Source: JANQJA01 sp047947185 (lineage in GTDB: Bacteria; Pseudomonadota; Gammaproteobacteria; Pseudomonadales; Azotimanducaceae). From it: a DNA stretch of 64,000 bases. Position 1 is the stretch's first letter. The number at the start of each line of letters is the position of its first letter. The translations under genes and the position numbers were made by a program. The stretch spans positions 558,001 through 622,000 of the forward strand of contig CP170502.1 of assembly GCA_047947185.1 (NCBI GenBank), read 5' to 3'. Under the pieces are notes generated by a model. It ran no database searches, was not told the DNA's origin, and saw only the letters and a program-made list of their open reading frames with translations. Of this stretch, positions 44,237 through 53,619 are shown one piece after another.

Positions 44237-44593
44237 ATGTACCTGCAGATCATTGAGCAGGTCAGCCAGCGGATAGCCAGTGGTTACTGGCCACCGGGAC
44301 ACAAGATGCCATCTATCCGGGAAATGGCACTGGCGCTGAACGTCAGCGTGATTACGGTCAAACGTGCTTACCTGGAACTCGAACGTGAGGGCCTGATAGT
44401 CACCCGCCAGGGTCAGGGCTCCTGGGTCAGCGAAACACTGGACCAGGCCGCTATCCAGTTCCAGGAACTGGAACAGACCCTGGAGCGTGCTGCGACACTC
44501 GCAGGTGCGCTTGCGCTGTCCGAGGAGGAACTGGTGGCACTACTCAAGGATTACCTTTTCAACAGGAGGTCAACCAATGGACCTGGCAATTGA
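44237..44593 (+). CDS. GntR-family regulator, YtrA subfamily
   Basis: The 118-residue form has the winged helix (QRIASGYWPPGHKMPSIREMALALNVSVITVKRAYLELEREG, in parts) and a short C-terminal dimerisation helix, as YtrA proteins do. The family normally begins about 13 residues earlier; in frame these residues (IDTFILSQTDSRP) are encoded from an ATC at 44198, preceded by GGGAG nine bases upstream, and there is no ATG, GTG or TTG before 44237 back to the in-frame TAG at 44171. The listed ATG is therefore conservative. Its 3' end overlaps the ATPase gene by 17 bp. Confidence 0.85.
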   Translation: MYLQIIEQVSQRIASGYWPPGHKMPSIREMALALNVSVITVKRAYLELEREGLIVTRQGQGSWVSETLDQAAIQFQELEQTLERAATLAGALALSEEELVALLKDYLFNRRSTNGPGN

Positions 44594-45464
44594 TTGCGAA
44601 AAGCTCAACAAACATTATCCGCACTTTGACCTTGCTGACGTTGACCTCAAAGTGCCAACCGGTACGGTTATGGGGTTTGTGGGCCCCAACGGCGCCGGAA
44701 AATCCACTACCATGCAGATCATCATGGGTCTGACCACCCGCGATTCCGGGTCCGTCACAGTGCTGGGTCACCCGGTACCGGAGCAGCAGGTGGCGGCCAA
44801 GCAGGGTATCGGGTACGTCACCGAGGACATGCGGCTTTATGCCGGGCAGACACTCGGATTTCACATGCGTTTTGTCCGCTCGCTGTACCCCGGTTGGGAT
44901 GATGCCTATGCTTCAGAACTGTTGCGCCGCTTCAAGCTGGACGCCAACCAGAAGACAAAAGGCTTTTCACACGGCCAGCGCGTCAAGGCGTTGCTGCTCC
45001 TGGCGCTGGCTCACCATCCCCGCCTCCTGATTCTGGATGAACCGACAACGGGGCTTGACCCGGTTGCCCGTCAGGAAGTGCTCCGCGGTATGATGGAAGT
45101 CATCCAGGACGAATCCCGTTCAGTCCTCTTTTCTTCCCACAATACGCTGGATGTGGAACAGATCTCTGACCATATTGCGTTCATCCAGGACGGCCGCATT
45201 GTCGCGGCCAATGACAAGGAATCATTTCTCGATAGCTGGCGCCGTATCAGGATTGAACTGCCGGCCGCCAGTGCCGTGCCCTGCCCAGAAAAAATGGTCT
45301 CCGTGACCCGCAGCGGAGACATGACCGTCGTCGTCACCAATTGTTTTGACGAGAGCCTGCCAGGATTGCTGGGCGGCAGCGCCTGCGTCCGGCAGGTCAC
45401 ACGGATGACCCTGGAGGAAATTTTCCTGGAAAGTGTCGCTGCGGCACCGGAGGTAATCGCATGA
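44577..45464 (+). CDS. ABC transporter ATP-binding protein of the GntR operon
   Basis: The 295-residue ATPase has GPNGAGKSTT (Walker A), a signature that reads FSHGQRVKALLLLALA instead of the usual LSGGQ, and LLILDEPTTGLDP (Walker B). Such atypical signatures are common in YtrB/CcmA-like ATPases of GntR-linked exporters. AGGAGG lies six bases before the ATG at 44577; the frame to 44487 is an overextension inside the regulator gene. It should drive the membrane protein encoded next. Confidence 0.88.
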   Translation: MDLAIDCEKLNKHYPHFDLADVDLKVPTGTVMGFVGPNGAGKSTTMQIIMGLTTRDSGSVTVLGHPVPEQQVAAKQGIGYVTEDMRLYAGQTLGFHMRFVRSLYPGWDDAYASELLRRFKLDANQKTKGFSHGQRVKALLLLALAHHPRLLILDEPTTGLDPVARQEVLRGMMEVIQDESRSVLFSSHNTLDVEQISDHIAFIQDGRIVAANDKESFLDSWRRIRIELPAASAVPCPEKMVSVTRSGDMTVVVTNCFDESLPGLLGGSACVRQVTRMTLEEIFLESVAAAPEVIA

Positions 45465-46132
45465 ACCCATCAACGGTAAAAAGCCTTGTGCTGAAAGATC
45501 TTGCCATGCTGAAACTGCCAATTCTCGCTTACTGGCTGGCCGGCGCGATTGCCATAGCGCTGGTGATGCTCGGTGGGGACAGGTTCTCAACCATGGCTTC
45601 CATCCTGTTTATCACGGCACTGGCTGTCACTGGCATTCATCCCATATTCCAGACCGTTGCCATGGAGCGCACGGAAAATAACCTGCCGTTTATCATGAGC
45701 CTGCCCATTGCCATGCGCGAGTACGTGTTTGCCAAGGTGATTGCCAACCTGGGGATTTTCCTGACCGTGTGGCTCACGCTGTCGGCGGCAAGCCTGCTGA
45801 TATTCCTGGGTGACAGCATGCCAAGGGGCATGCTGCCGTTTTTCTGTATTTCGCTGGTGGCAATACTGCTTGCCTACGTCATCATGTTGACGGTTGCGCT
45901 CGCGACGGATGGGATCGGGCCCACGATTGTGGTTGTGACCCTGGCCAATATCGGCACGCAGTTATATCTCTGGCTGCTCATCGACCTCTACGACATCCGC
46001 TCGGTCATGTACGGCGCCGTACCGGTCTGGAACAGTACCGTCATCACTATCCTGCTGGCCCAGCTTGTGCTGGTGGTTGGCCTGATCTGGTTTGCCGTAT
46101 TTGTGCGCCTGAGCCGGAAAGACATTCTGTGA
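45461..46132 (+). CDS. ABC-2-like membrane permease of the GntR operon
   Basis: The 223-residue protein has about six hydrophobic helices and the short loop AMERTENNLPFIMSLPI, the E-x-x-x-x-x-P coupling element of ABC-2 permeases. Start and stop overlap both neighbours by 4 bp (ATGA with the ATPase, GTGA with the PQQ protein). It is inferred to export a peptide, lipid or drug, or to sense envelope stress, as related ytr operons do. Confidence 0.82.
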   Translation: MNPSTVKSLVLKDLAMLKLPILAYWLAGAIAIALVMLGGDRFSTMASILFITALAVTGIHPIFQTVAMERTENNLPFIMSLPIAMREYVFAKVIANLGIFLTVWLTLSAASLLIFLGDSMPRGMLPFFCISLVAILLAYVIMLTVALATDGIGPTIVVVTLANIGTQLYLWLLIDLYDIRSVMYGAVPVWNSTVITILLAQLVLVVGLIWFAVFVRLSRKDIL

Positions 46133-48003
46133 GGCGACTTGTGCCCCGCGACCTCGCCCCGGTACTGGCCCTCGTGCTGCTTGCGGGTTGTGCGGAGCCA
46201 GCGCCCCCGCTACCAGCGCCGCTGGCGGCAGAAACAGATGCGGCCGGGATTTATGCTGAACGTTGTGAAACCTGTCATGGGAACTCGGCGACCCACGCAC
46301 CCGGTCTTGTTGCCATGGCTGCACGGAATCGTGCGAGCCTCCGATTTGCCCTGATGAACGGGAAAATGCGAACCCAGGCTGAAGGCCTCGACTTCGTCCA
46401 GATTGAAGAATTGATCAGCTACATCTCGGACAAGGCTGAAAGCTACGCACCCGGAGCGGATGACTACTGCGCGGATCGAAGCATCAGTTTTTCACAATTG
46501 CCGGTTCGCCAGCGCGGCTTCGACACCAGGAGCACCGCGGCCGTTACCCGGGACACAGCATCTCTGAGCGCCGACAACGTCAAATCACTCAGGCTGGCCT
46601 GGGTATTCGAGCTGCCGGAAGCAACGGAGGCACGATCCCAGCCAGTGCTGACTGATGACACCATTTTTGTTGCAGCCACCACCGCAGGACACCTTTTTGC
46701 CCTGGATCGGGAAACCGGCTGCATCAAGTGGCACTACCAGCACCCCGCCCCCATCAGGACAGCGCTCACCTTCGCCGTGAACAGGGGCCAGGCCACGCTC
46801 TATCTGGGGGATGCCGAGGCGCATACCAGTGCAATTGATGCGGCAACCGGCAAACCCCGCTGGCGCCGCTCACTGGCCCTGTCCGACTTTGCCATCCAGA
46901 CGGGGGGCATTGTCTATGACCGGGGAACGCTGGTTGTCCCCCTGTCCCTCTATGAAGTTGCGCTCGCCCAGGATCCTGCACACGAGTGCTGCCAGGCCCA
47001 TGGCGCCGTCTACAAACTTGATGCCGACACGGGCGAGACCATCTGGCTGACCCATATGACCGACGATGCAAAACCAACAACAATAAGCAGTGCGGGCACG
47101 CAGCAATGGGGCCCATCGGGCGTACCGGTCTGGTCAACACCAACCATCGACACAAGACGCAATCGCGTTTACGTGGGAACCGGGCAGAATGCTTCCCCTC
47201 CCGCCACTGACCTGAGCGATGCAGTTGTGGCGCTGGACCTGGATACCGGCAGTATCGCCTGGCACTTCCAGGCCACCGCCGGTGATGTGTTCAACAACGC
47301 CTGCGTCATGTCACCAAAAGGCCCCAACTGTCCAAGGTACAGTGGGCCCGACGTCGACTTTGGTGCGGCAATCATTCTTGGCAAGAACAGCCGGGGGCAG
47401 GATGTGCTGCTGGCTGGTGCCAAATCGGGTGACGTCTTTGCCCTTGACCCTGACAGGAACGGTGAGGTTGTCTGGCGGGCGCGGGTCGGCACCGGCTCAC
47501 CGCTGGGCGGTGTGCACTGGGGAATGGCCGTGGCGCATAACCTGCTGTTTGCAGGTGCCAATGATCCGCCCTACCGGATACCGGGGTATGCACCCGCGCC
47601 CGGCCTCAGCGCGCTGGATATTGATACGGGCAAACGGCGCTGGCACTTTGAGCCGGAGCAAGACTGTGAGATTGGCATGATGGACTACTTCCAGCGCGAC
47701 ACGCTTTACCCCGAGTGCTCCTTCTTCTACGGGTTTTCTGCAGCCGTAACAGTCGTGAACGACCTGGTATTTGCCCCCGCGCTGGATGGCAGGATCAGGG
47801 TCTTCCATGCCCTGCAAGGCAACCTGCTGTGGGAGTTCGATACGGCCCGACCTTTCAAGACAACGAGCGGGCGCGAGGCCCACGGTGGATCCATGGACAA
47901 CGCGGGTGTGGTGTTCGCCGGTAACCAGGCATTTATGCTGTCCGGCTACGAGCTGTTTGGCCAGCTGCCCGGTAACCTGCTGTTGGCATTTGTGCACGAC
48001 TGA
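46129..48003 (+). CDS. PQQ-dependent dehydrogenase with cytochrome c domain, lipoprotein
   Basis: The 624-residue protein has a lipobox LLAGC (Cys21), a cytochrome c motif CETCH (Cys46, Cys49, His50) and then an eight-bladed quinoprotein propeller with repeats such as AGHLFALDRETGCIKWHY and SGDVFALDPDRNGEVVW. The order, and VWSTPTIDTRRNRVYVGTGQN, resembles polyvinyl-alcohol dehydrogenase. It should oxidise an alcohol in the periplasm and pass electrons to its haem. Its GTG start overlaps the ABC permease stop, an unusual coupling. No pqq genes are in the window. Confidence 0.85.
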   Translation: MRRLVPRDLAPVLALVLLAGCAEPAPPLPAPLAAETDAAGIYAERCETCHGNSATHAPGLVAMAARNRASLRFALMNGKMRTQAEGLDFVQIEELISYISDKAESYAPGADDYCADRSISFSQLPVRQRGFDTRSTAAVTRDTASLSADNVKSLRLAWVFELPEATEARSQPVLTDDTIFVAATTAGHLFALDRETGCIKWHYQHPAPIRTALTFAVNRGQATLYLGDAEAHTSAIDAATGKPRWRRSLALSDFAIQTGGIVYDRGTLVVPLSLYEVALAQDPAHECCQAHGAVYKLDADTGETIWLTHMTDDAKPTTISSAGTQQWGPSGVPVWSTPTIDTRRNRVYVGTGQNASPPATDLSDAVVALDLDTGSIAWHFQATAGDVFNNACVMSPKGPNCPRYSGPDVDFGAAIILGKNSRGQDVLLAGAKSGDVFALDPDRNGEVVWRARVGTGSPLGGVHWGMAVAHNLLFAGANDPPYRIPGYAPAPGLSALDIDTGKRRWHFEPEQDCEIGMMDYFQRDTLYPECSFFYGFSAAVTVVNDLVFAPALDGRIRVFHALQGNLLWEFDTARPFKTTSGREAHGGSMDNAGVVFAGNQAFMLSGYELFGQLPGNLLLAFVHD

Positions 48004-48012
48004 GTCAAGGCT

Positions 48013-48720
48013 TCAGGATGTGAAACGCGCATCCCTGATGCCCGTGGTCGCAATGAGTGCAGCCAGCGCAGCCGGCGCCGAGAAAAATGGCGAATGCCCG
48101 GTCTGCAGTGAATTCACGTGGGTTAACCCCATGTCCCTCGCCATCTTGCGTTGCAGCGAAATGTGTATTGCCTGGTCTTCAACACACTCGATGTAGTGTT
48201 TCGGGACACTGCCAAACCTTGCTTCCGTCAACTTGAGCTGGTGGCCAAACGCGTCCGGGTTTTGTGGTCGCAGTCTTCCTGTAGCGGCGTCAATATCCCC
48301 CGCATCGCAGTCATGGTAGAAAGCCTGGATTACCCTGTTGGCCTTGACAGTCAACATACCATCCAACAGCTCAACATTGTCGCGCAGGACGCTGGCAACA
48401 TTGAAGCGGGCAAGGTCATTGATCGACTGTCCGGATTGCGGCGCAAATGCGGAAAGGTAAACAAGCCGGGTTATCTGCCCGGGCAAGGCTTCGGCAACAC
48501 TTTCGATCACGGCACCCGCCATACTGTGTCCGACCAGGACAACGGGCTGCTGGCATGATTGAATGACAGTAACAACCGTATCGACGTAGTCCGCAAACCC
48601 GAGTTCAAGCGGCAATTCCGGCGTATGGCAGCGGTGACCGGCGGATTCAAGCAGGACCTTAACCTTGTCCCAACACCAGGCGCCATGCCAGGCGCCATGA
48701 ACCAGCACAAAGTCAGTCAT
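48013..48720 (-). CDS. alpha/beta hydrolase, methylesterase (MES)-like
   Basis: The 235-residue enzyme starts MTDFVLVHGAWHGAWCWDKV, has the nucleophile motif GHSMAGAV and a C-terminal His region LQTGHSPFFSAP. This compact pattern is that of the plant-like MES/hydroxynitrile lyase family and bacterial EstC esterases. The ATG at 48720 overlaps the amidohydrolase stop by 8 bp (ATGACTGA); the frame to 48765 is an overextension. Ester substrate unknown. Confidence 0.83.
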   Translation of the reverse strand: MTDFVLVHGAWHGAWCWDKVKVLLESAGHRCHTPELPLELGFADYVDTVVTVIQSCQQPVVLVGHSMAGAVIESVAEALPGQITRLVYLSAFAPQSGQSINDLARFNVASVLRDNVELLDGMLTVKANRVIQAFYHDCDAGDIDAATGRLRPQNPDAFGHQLKLTEARFGSVPKHYIECVEDQAIHISLQRKMARDMGLTHVNSLQTGHSPFFSAPAALAALIATTGIRDARFTS

Positions 48721-49831
48721 TGATGCAGAACACCCGGGCGGCATTTTCACCCAACACCGCGGCACGCCGGTCGGGCGACAGATCCTGCACCGAATCCCTG
48801 ATTAGATTGGGCGCCGCCAGCGTTGAATCGATATGCGGATAATCTGATCCCCACATGATCCGGTCTTCACCCACCAGGGTGAGCATGGCGTCAATGGTTC
48901 TTTCTTCAGGTTCAGCCACAAAGTAGCAGTTACGCTGGATGTATTCACTCGGCTTCAGGCTGAGAGGCGGGTTCATGAAAGGCCCAAAAAAGTTGCTTTT
49001 CTCATCCAGCCGGTCCATGAGGTAAGCGGCGAAACCACAGCCTGCCTCCACCGATACAATCTTCAGTTTCGGAAACCGGTCGAACAGACCGTCAACGACC
49101 ATGGACGAAAGTGCCGGCAACAACTGTCCGGTTGCACCCAGACCAAAGGTGAAGATGGGGCCGGGCGCTGTCTCATGCCAGTGCAGGAAAGGCACAGAAG
49201 CGCCACCAAAGCGAACGATCACATGCAGGCAACCGGGCAGTCCGGCTTCCTCACAACGCGCCCAGATCGGGTCAAACTGCCTCTGTCCAGGCCTCTGCCC
49301 CGAAACCACCTCGGGTGGTACAAAAATGCCACCGAACCCGCACTTGATACAGTGTTCAAGTTCTGCGACTGCCGCATCAAGGTCGTGCCAGTTCAGCACC
49401 GCAATCGGCACCACGCGCGACTTGGCCTGCAGGAAAAACTCATTTTGCCAGCGATTGTAGGCGCGGCAATAGGCACTGTTCAGATCCAGGTCATCGGTTG
49501 GGAAAGGCAGTATGCCAATGGTGGGGAAAAGTATCCCCCGGTCTACCTGCCAGTCATCCAGTAGCCGGATGCGGGCGGCCGGGTCGTAACTCGCCGGCTC
49601 GCAGCCGTCGATGTACCGCAACCCGCCGGCAAACAGCTTGTCCCGCGGCAGGTGTGCACCGCCAAGTCCTGCCAGTCGACCCTCGAGCATTGGCACCTCG
49701 CCAATCAACAGTGTTTCCACGCCATCTTTTTCTTCAATGCGAATGGCGCGACTGCGGTACTCTGGCTCCAGGTACTTTTGCCACAGGTCAGCCGGTTCCA
49801 TCACGTGCGAGTCACAATCTATGACCGTCAT
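48713..49831 (-). CDS. amidohydrolase-2 family protein (ACMSD-like)
   Basis: The 372-residue metal enzyme starts VIDCDSHVMEPADLWQKYL; the first metal ligands are modified to D-x-H (Asp5/His7 region) and MWGSDYPHIDS near the end gives the catalytic Asp. The family decarboxylates or hydrates aromatic acids or metabolises such products. Its stop overlaps the start of the MES-like hydrolase, so a two-step ester-aromatic route is plausible. Confidence 0.83.
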   Translation of the reverse strand: MTVIDCDSHVMEPADLWQKYLEPEYRSRAIRIEEKDGVETLLIGEVPMLEGRLAGLGGAHLPRDKLFAGGLRYIDGCEPASYDPAARIRLLDDWQVDRGILFPTIGILPFPTDDLDLNSAYCRAYNRWQNEFFLQAKSRVVPIAVLNWHDLDAAVAELEHCIKCGFGGIFVPPEVVSGQRPGQRQFDPIWARCEEAGLPGCLHVIVRFGGASVPFLHWHETAPGPIFTFGLGATGQLLPALSSMVVDGLFDRFPKLKIVSVEAGCGFAAYLMDRLDEKSNFFGPFMNPPLSLKPSEYIQRNCYFVAEPEERTIDAMLTLVGEDRIMWGSDYPHIDSTLAAPNLIRDSVQDLSPDRRAAVLGENAARVFCIND

Positions 49832-49842
49832 CAGTCCCTCCC

Positions 49843-50265
49843 CTAGTCTTTCCAGTAATTGGCCATCTCAACGTACAGGAACGACGCCGTCCAGGTAATC
49901 ATCACCAGTCCCACCAGCGACTCTGTCCCGGCCAAAAAGCGTATATGTCCGGTCGGCGCCAAATCACCATAGCCAAGGGTTGTGTAGGAGACAAATGAAA
50001 AGTAGACGCAGTCCAGCAGTGAACCATCAAAATTCCCCACCAGCGAGCCAAAACCATCCAACTGGATCTGCAGGTAATAGAGACCGGCAAAAATCCAGAT
50101 TTCAACGGCATGCCCGCAAATGGCACCAAACACGCCAACGGTAATACGGGCCCGGCGTGCCATCTGCAATTTCGGAATGAGTTTCGACAGCCGGCCGAGC
50201 AGTTCGTAATGCAGTCCAACAACAATGGCGATAACACCCGTGTTCATCAGCAGGGCCGCAATCAC
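49843..50265 (-). CDS. two-pore-helix potassium channel-like protein
   Basis: The 140-residue membrane protein has the selectivity filter TTLGYGD at residues 95-101 between a pore helix and a last helix; two further hydrophobic segments precede it. It is an Ion_trans_2-type channel without a cytoplasmic RCK domain. It is monocistronic, upstream of the amidohydrolase in the same direction with 11 bp between, so co-transcription is possible. Confidence 0.82.
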   Translation of the reverse strand: MIAALLMNTGVIAIVVGLHYELLGRLSKLIPKLQMARRARITVGVFGAICGHAVEIWIFAGLYYLQIQLDGFGSLVGNFDGSLLDCVYFSFVSYTTLGYGDLAPTGHIRFLAGTESLVGLVMITWTASFLYVEMANYWKD

Positions 50266-50368
50266 CGGGTGTCACCCAAGGGCCAGTTGTCGAGATCAGT
50301 CAAGTCGCGCATTCCTATTGCGTTCGCGTCGCGTTATTCTGGCCTTGTCGAAAGGAAAGTCAAACCTC

Positions 50369-51373
50369 ATGCGTCATCTTATTGCCTGCTTTTTGTTGCT
50401 CATATCAGCAAGCGCTGCGGCTCAATACGAGTGGCAGGATATTGACCGTGTCGTCGCCATGGGCGATTTGCATGGTGACTATGAGCAGTACATCGAACTC
50501 CTCGAGATTAATGGGCTTGTTAATGCCCGCCTCGCCTGGACCGGTGGCGAGACCCATCTGGTTCAACTGGGGGATATTCCCGACCGCGGCCCGGATTCGC
50601 TCAAGATCATGCGTCACATGATGAAGCTGGAAAAGCAGGCAGCCCGCAAGGGGGGCCGCGTGCATCCGCTGGTTGGCAACCATGAGGCAATGAATATTGA
50701 GGGTGACCTGCGTTACGTCCATCCAGGGGAGTATGAAGTGCTGGTTACCCGCGGCTCCAACCGGTTACAGGAAGCCTATGTAGAACGTGTTTTTGACTAT
50801 TTCAGGCAGCAACCCCTGGCCACACCAAAAAGTGACGAAACGCTTCGCAGCGAACTGATGGCACAGTACCCGCCCGGTTTTGTGGAGCATCGCCGCCTCT
50901 GGGAACCGGGTGGCGAGATAGCGCGCTGGGTAGCGAAACATAACGCGGTCATCAAGATTGACAGAACACTGTTTGTTCATGGCGGCATCAATCCGCATCT
51001 GCCCCACATGCCCATTGCCGAAATCAACAACAGAATTGCCAACGAGCTCACCAACCCCGTTCCACTGGACCAGGAGAGTTTTGCGGCAAGCCCGGACAGT
51101 CCACTGTGGTACCGCGGTCTTGCAATGAATGACGCTGAGACCGAGCTGGCGCCGCTCGTGGCCATGCTGGCAGCCTATGACGCTGATCGCATTGTGATTG
51201 CCCACACCCCCACCGGCGGCCGAATCAAAACTCGCCTCGACAACCGGGTTATCATGATTGACATGGGTATTGCGGCTTACTATGGCAGCCACCTGGGTAA
51301 TATTGTTATCGAGCGTGGTGTCTTTTTTGAGGTCAGCCGTGACGCCACCACGGTGCTGCCGCTGGAACCCTGA
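50369..51373 (+). CDS. exported metallophosphatase (Shelph/PPP-like)
   Basis: The 334-residue protein has a signal peptide (MRHLIACFLLLISASAAAQ) and the metallophosphatase motifs GDLHGD (32-37), GDIPDRG (68-74) and GNHEAMN (103-109), then HGG and HTPTGG. The GNHE-x-M-N set matches Shewanella-like PPP phosphatases. It should remove phosphate from protein or small molecules in the periplasm. ATG 50369 is preceded by AAAGGAAAG. Its stop shares a base with the ppk start (TGATG). Confidence 0.85.
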   Translation: MRHLIACFLLLISASAAAQYEWQDIDRVVAMGDLHGDYEQYIELLEINGLVNARLAWTGGETHLVQLGDIPDRGPDSLKIMRHMMKLEKQAARKGGRVHPLVGNHEAMNIEGDLRYVHPGEYEVLVTRGSNRLQEAYVERVFDYFRQQPLATPKSDETLRSELMAQYPPGFVEHRRLWEPGGEIARWVAKHNAVIKIDRTLFVHGGINPHLPHMPIAEINNRIANELTNPVPLDQESFAASPDSPLWYRGLAMNDAETELAPLVAMLAAYDADRIVIAHTPTGGRIKTRLDNRVIMIDMGIAAYYGSHLGNIVIERGVFFEVSRDATTVLPLEP

Positions 51374-53619
51374 TGTCAGAAATGGTGACCAAACTGTGGC
51401 GCCGCCTGCCACTTCGACAAAACAGCACCACTGCGGCGGTGTCGCTCCCCGCCACATTGATTGGTCCGGCCGCACCCGTGCCGGAAACCGGTACCGGCCG
51501 TTTCAACAACCGTGAAATCTCCGATTTGCAGTTTATTGAACGCGTGCTGGCTGAAGCCCACAACGAACAGCACCCGTTGCTTGAGCGCCTGCGGTTTCTC
51601 GCCATTTCAGCCAGTGTGCTGGACCAGTTCTATGCCGTGCGCGTTGCCAAGCTCAAACGCTCGGCGGCCAAACAGGATGCCTACTTAACGCCAGACGGCC
51701 TGACCCCCATCCAGCAGCTCCGGGCCGTGCTTGCCCGTGCTGGTACGCTGATGTCAGCCCAGCAGGCAACCTGGCAGCAGCTTTCGCAGGCACTGGATAA
51801 CCTGGGCATACACCTGGTTGGTTCGAATGCCCTCACCACCGCTGACGTTGCCTGGGTTAACCACTTCTTTCGCACGCATGTAATGCCCGTGCTTACTCCC
51901 TGCATCATTGATGAGGAACACCCCTTCCCGTTTATTCCCTCGGGCGGGGTCTGTGCCATTCTTGAATTCCCTGACCGGCATATCCTGGTGCCGCTGCCCG
52001 CCCAGGTGTCCCGCTTTGTCCCACTGCCGGGCACTGACACCCGTTTCATCCTGCTGGAGAACATGCTGTTTCGATGCTGGCCCGAGCTTTTTCCCCAGGA
52101 TACCCTGCTTGGCTATGGCGTCTTCCAACTCCTGCGGGACAATGATCTCGCCAGGGAAGAACGTTCCGCTGACCTGCGCGCGATGGTGGAATCCGGCCTT
52201 CGCTCACGGCACAAGGCCAACGTGGTACTGCTGACGGTGTCTGCCACAACCAGCGAATCAGCCATCCGCTTTATTGCCGGGCACCTCGATATATTTACCG
52301 ATCAGGAACTGCGCTTTTTCCAGCACCAGCAAAAGCGCCTGAGCGAGTCGGAACGCATTGACGTCACTCAGTTGCCCGGTATGGCAGCGCTGGGTGGGAT
52401 GATCACGCCTGAAGTTGCCGACCAGTTTCACGACCACCTGTTTCCGCCACATACACCGGTATATCCGGCTGCCATGGAAGCAGCTGGCAGGGACTGTTTT
52501 GCGGCCATTTCAGCGGGAGACGTGTTGGTGCACTGGCCCTACGAGTCTTTTGACTCGGTTGTTGATTTTCTCAGCCAGGCCGCCGGGGATCCTGATGTGC
52601 TCGCCATCAAGCAGACGCTGTACCGCACCAGCGACAACTCGCCAATCGTCAACGCGCTCATTGAAGCCGCCCGGGCGGGCAAAGCTGTGACAACGGTGGT
52701 CGAGCTCGAGGCCCGCGAAAATGAATCGTCGAACGTCGAGCTGGCAAAGCGGCTGGAAGCAGCCGGTGTACAGATTGTCTACGGCATCGTTGGCCTCAAG
52801 ATTCATTGCAAGGCCACCCTGGTCGTGCGCCGCGAGGAAGATGACACCGTGAGCTATTCTCACCTGTCGACCGGCAACTATCATCCGGGTAATGCCAGGA
52901 TCTACACTGATCTTTCCTTTTTTACCAAAGATCCCGCTATCGCAAGTGACGTCACAAAAGTCTTCAACTACCTGACGTCGGGTACCCTGCTGCCCCCGAC
53001 GCGGCTCCTGGTTGCCCCTGGACACCTGCGCAACCGCCTGGTCGAACTGATTGATCGACAAATTGCGCTGGCGGCGTCGGGCAAAACCGCGCGAATTGTG
53101 ATCAAGGTCAACTCAATGACTGATCCGGGGATAATTGCCAAACTGTATGACGCGTCCGAGTCGGGTGTGGATATTGACCTGATCGTACGACGGCACTGCA
53201 GCCTGCGGCCAGGCGTCCCAGGTATGTCAAGCCGGATCCGGGTCAAGAGTATTGTGGGCCGCTTTCTTGAGCATTCCCGCGTTTACCTGTTCAGCAACGG
53301 CGAGCGCCTCGACTCGGACACCGCGGATGTCCTGATAGGCTCACCCGACCTGATGGAGCGCAATCTCGACGAACGTGTGGAAGTGCTGGTGCCGATCACC
53401 GACCCGGCCCTGCGTGCGCGTATCGTCAACGAGATTATGGCTGCCAACCTGCTCGATCGCCGCCAATCCTGGCTACTTGATGGGAGCAATGAGTACCAAC
53501 GTCACCCGGAACGCGAGGGTTTTTGCTCACAGACCTGGTTCCAGGATACGCGCCAACAGGCTATCGGGAAACTCGACGCGATAGCCGGTGCTGGCACCCA
53601 GGGAGACGAACATGTTTGA
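51373..53619 (+). CDS. ppk1: polyphosphate kinase
   Basis: The 748-residue enzyme has the PPK1 domains: N-terminal helices (RFLAISASVLDQFYAVR), middle and C-terminal domains with VLAIKQTLYRTS, VVELEARENE, the autophosphorylated His478 in LKIHCKATLVVRR and SHLSTGNYHPGN. It makes polyphosphate from ATP reversibly on the inner membrane. A 45-residue N-terminal extension precedes the FNNREIS opening. It sits between an exported phosphatase and a CotH-like exported protein, with overlaps on both sides (1 and 8 bp), so all three are coupled. Confidence 0.95.
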   Translation: MSEMVTKLWRRLPLRQNSTTAAVSLPATLIGPAAPVPETGTGRFNNREISDLQFIERVLAEAHNEQHPLLERLRFLAISASVLDQFYAVRVAKLKRSAAKQDAYLTPDGLTPIQQLRAVLARAGTLMSAQQATWQQLSQALDNLGIHLVGSNALTTADVAWVNHFFRTHVMPVLTPCIIDEEHPFPFIPSGGVCAILEFPDRHILVPLPAQVSRFVPLPGTDTRFILLENMLFRCWPELFPQDTLLGYGVFQLLRDNDLAREERSADLRAMVESGLRSRHKANVVLLTVSATTSESAIRFIAGHLDIFTDQELRFFQHQQKRLSESERIDVTQLPGMAALGGMITPEVADQFHDHLFPPHTPVYPAAMEAAGRDCFAAISAGDVLVHWPYESFDSVVDFLSQAAGDPDVLAIKQTLYRTSDNSPIVNALIEAARAGKAVTTVVELEARENESSNVELAKRLEAAGVQIVYGIVGLKIHCKATLVVRREEDDTVSYSHLSTGNYHPGNARIYTDLSFFTKDPAIASDVTKVFNYLTSGTLLPPTRLLVAPGHLRNRLVELIDRQIALAASGKTARIVIKVNSMTDPGIIAKLYDASESGVDIDLIVRRHCSLRPGVPGMSSRIRVKSIVGRFLEHSRVYLFSNGERLDSDTADVLIGSPDLMERNLDERVEVLVPITDPALRARIVNEIMAANLLDRRQSWLLDGSNEYQRHPEREGFCSQTWFQDTRQQAIGKLDAIAGAGTQGDEHV

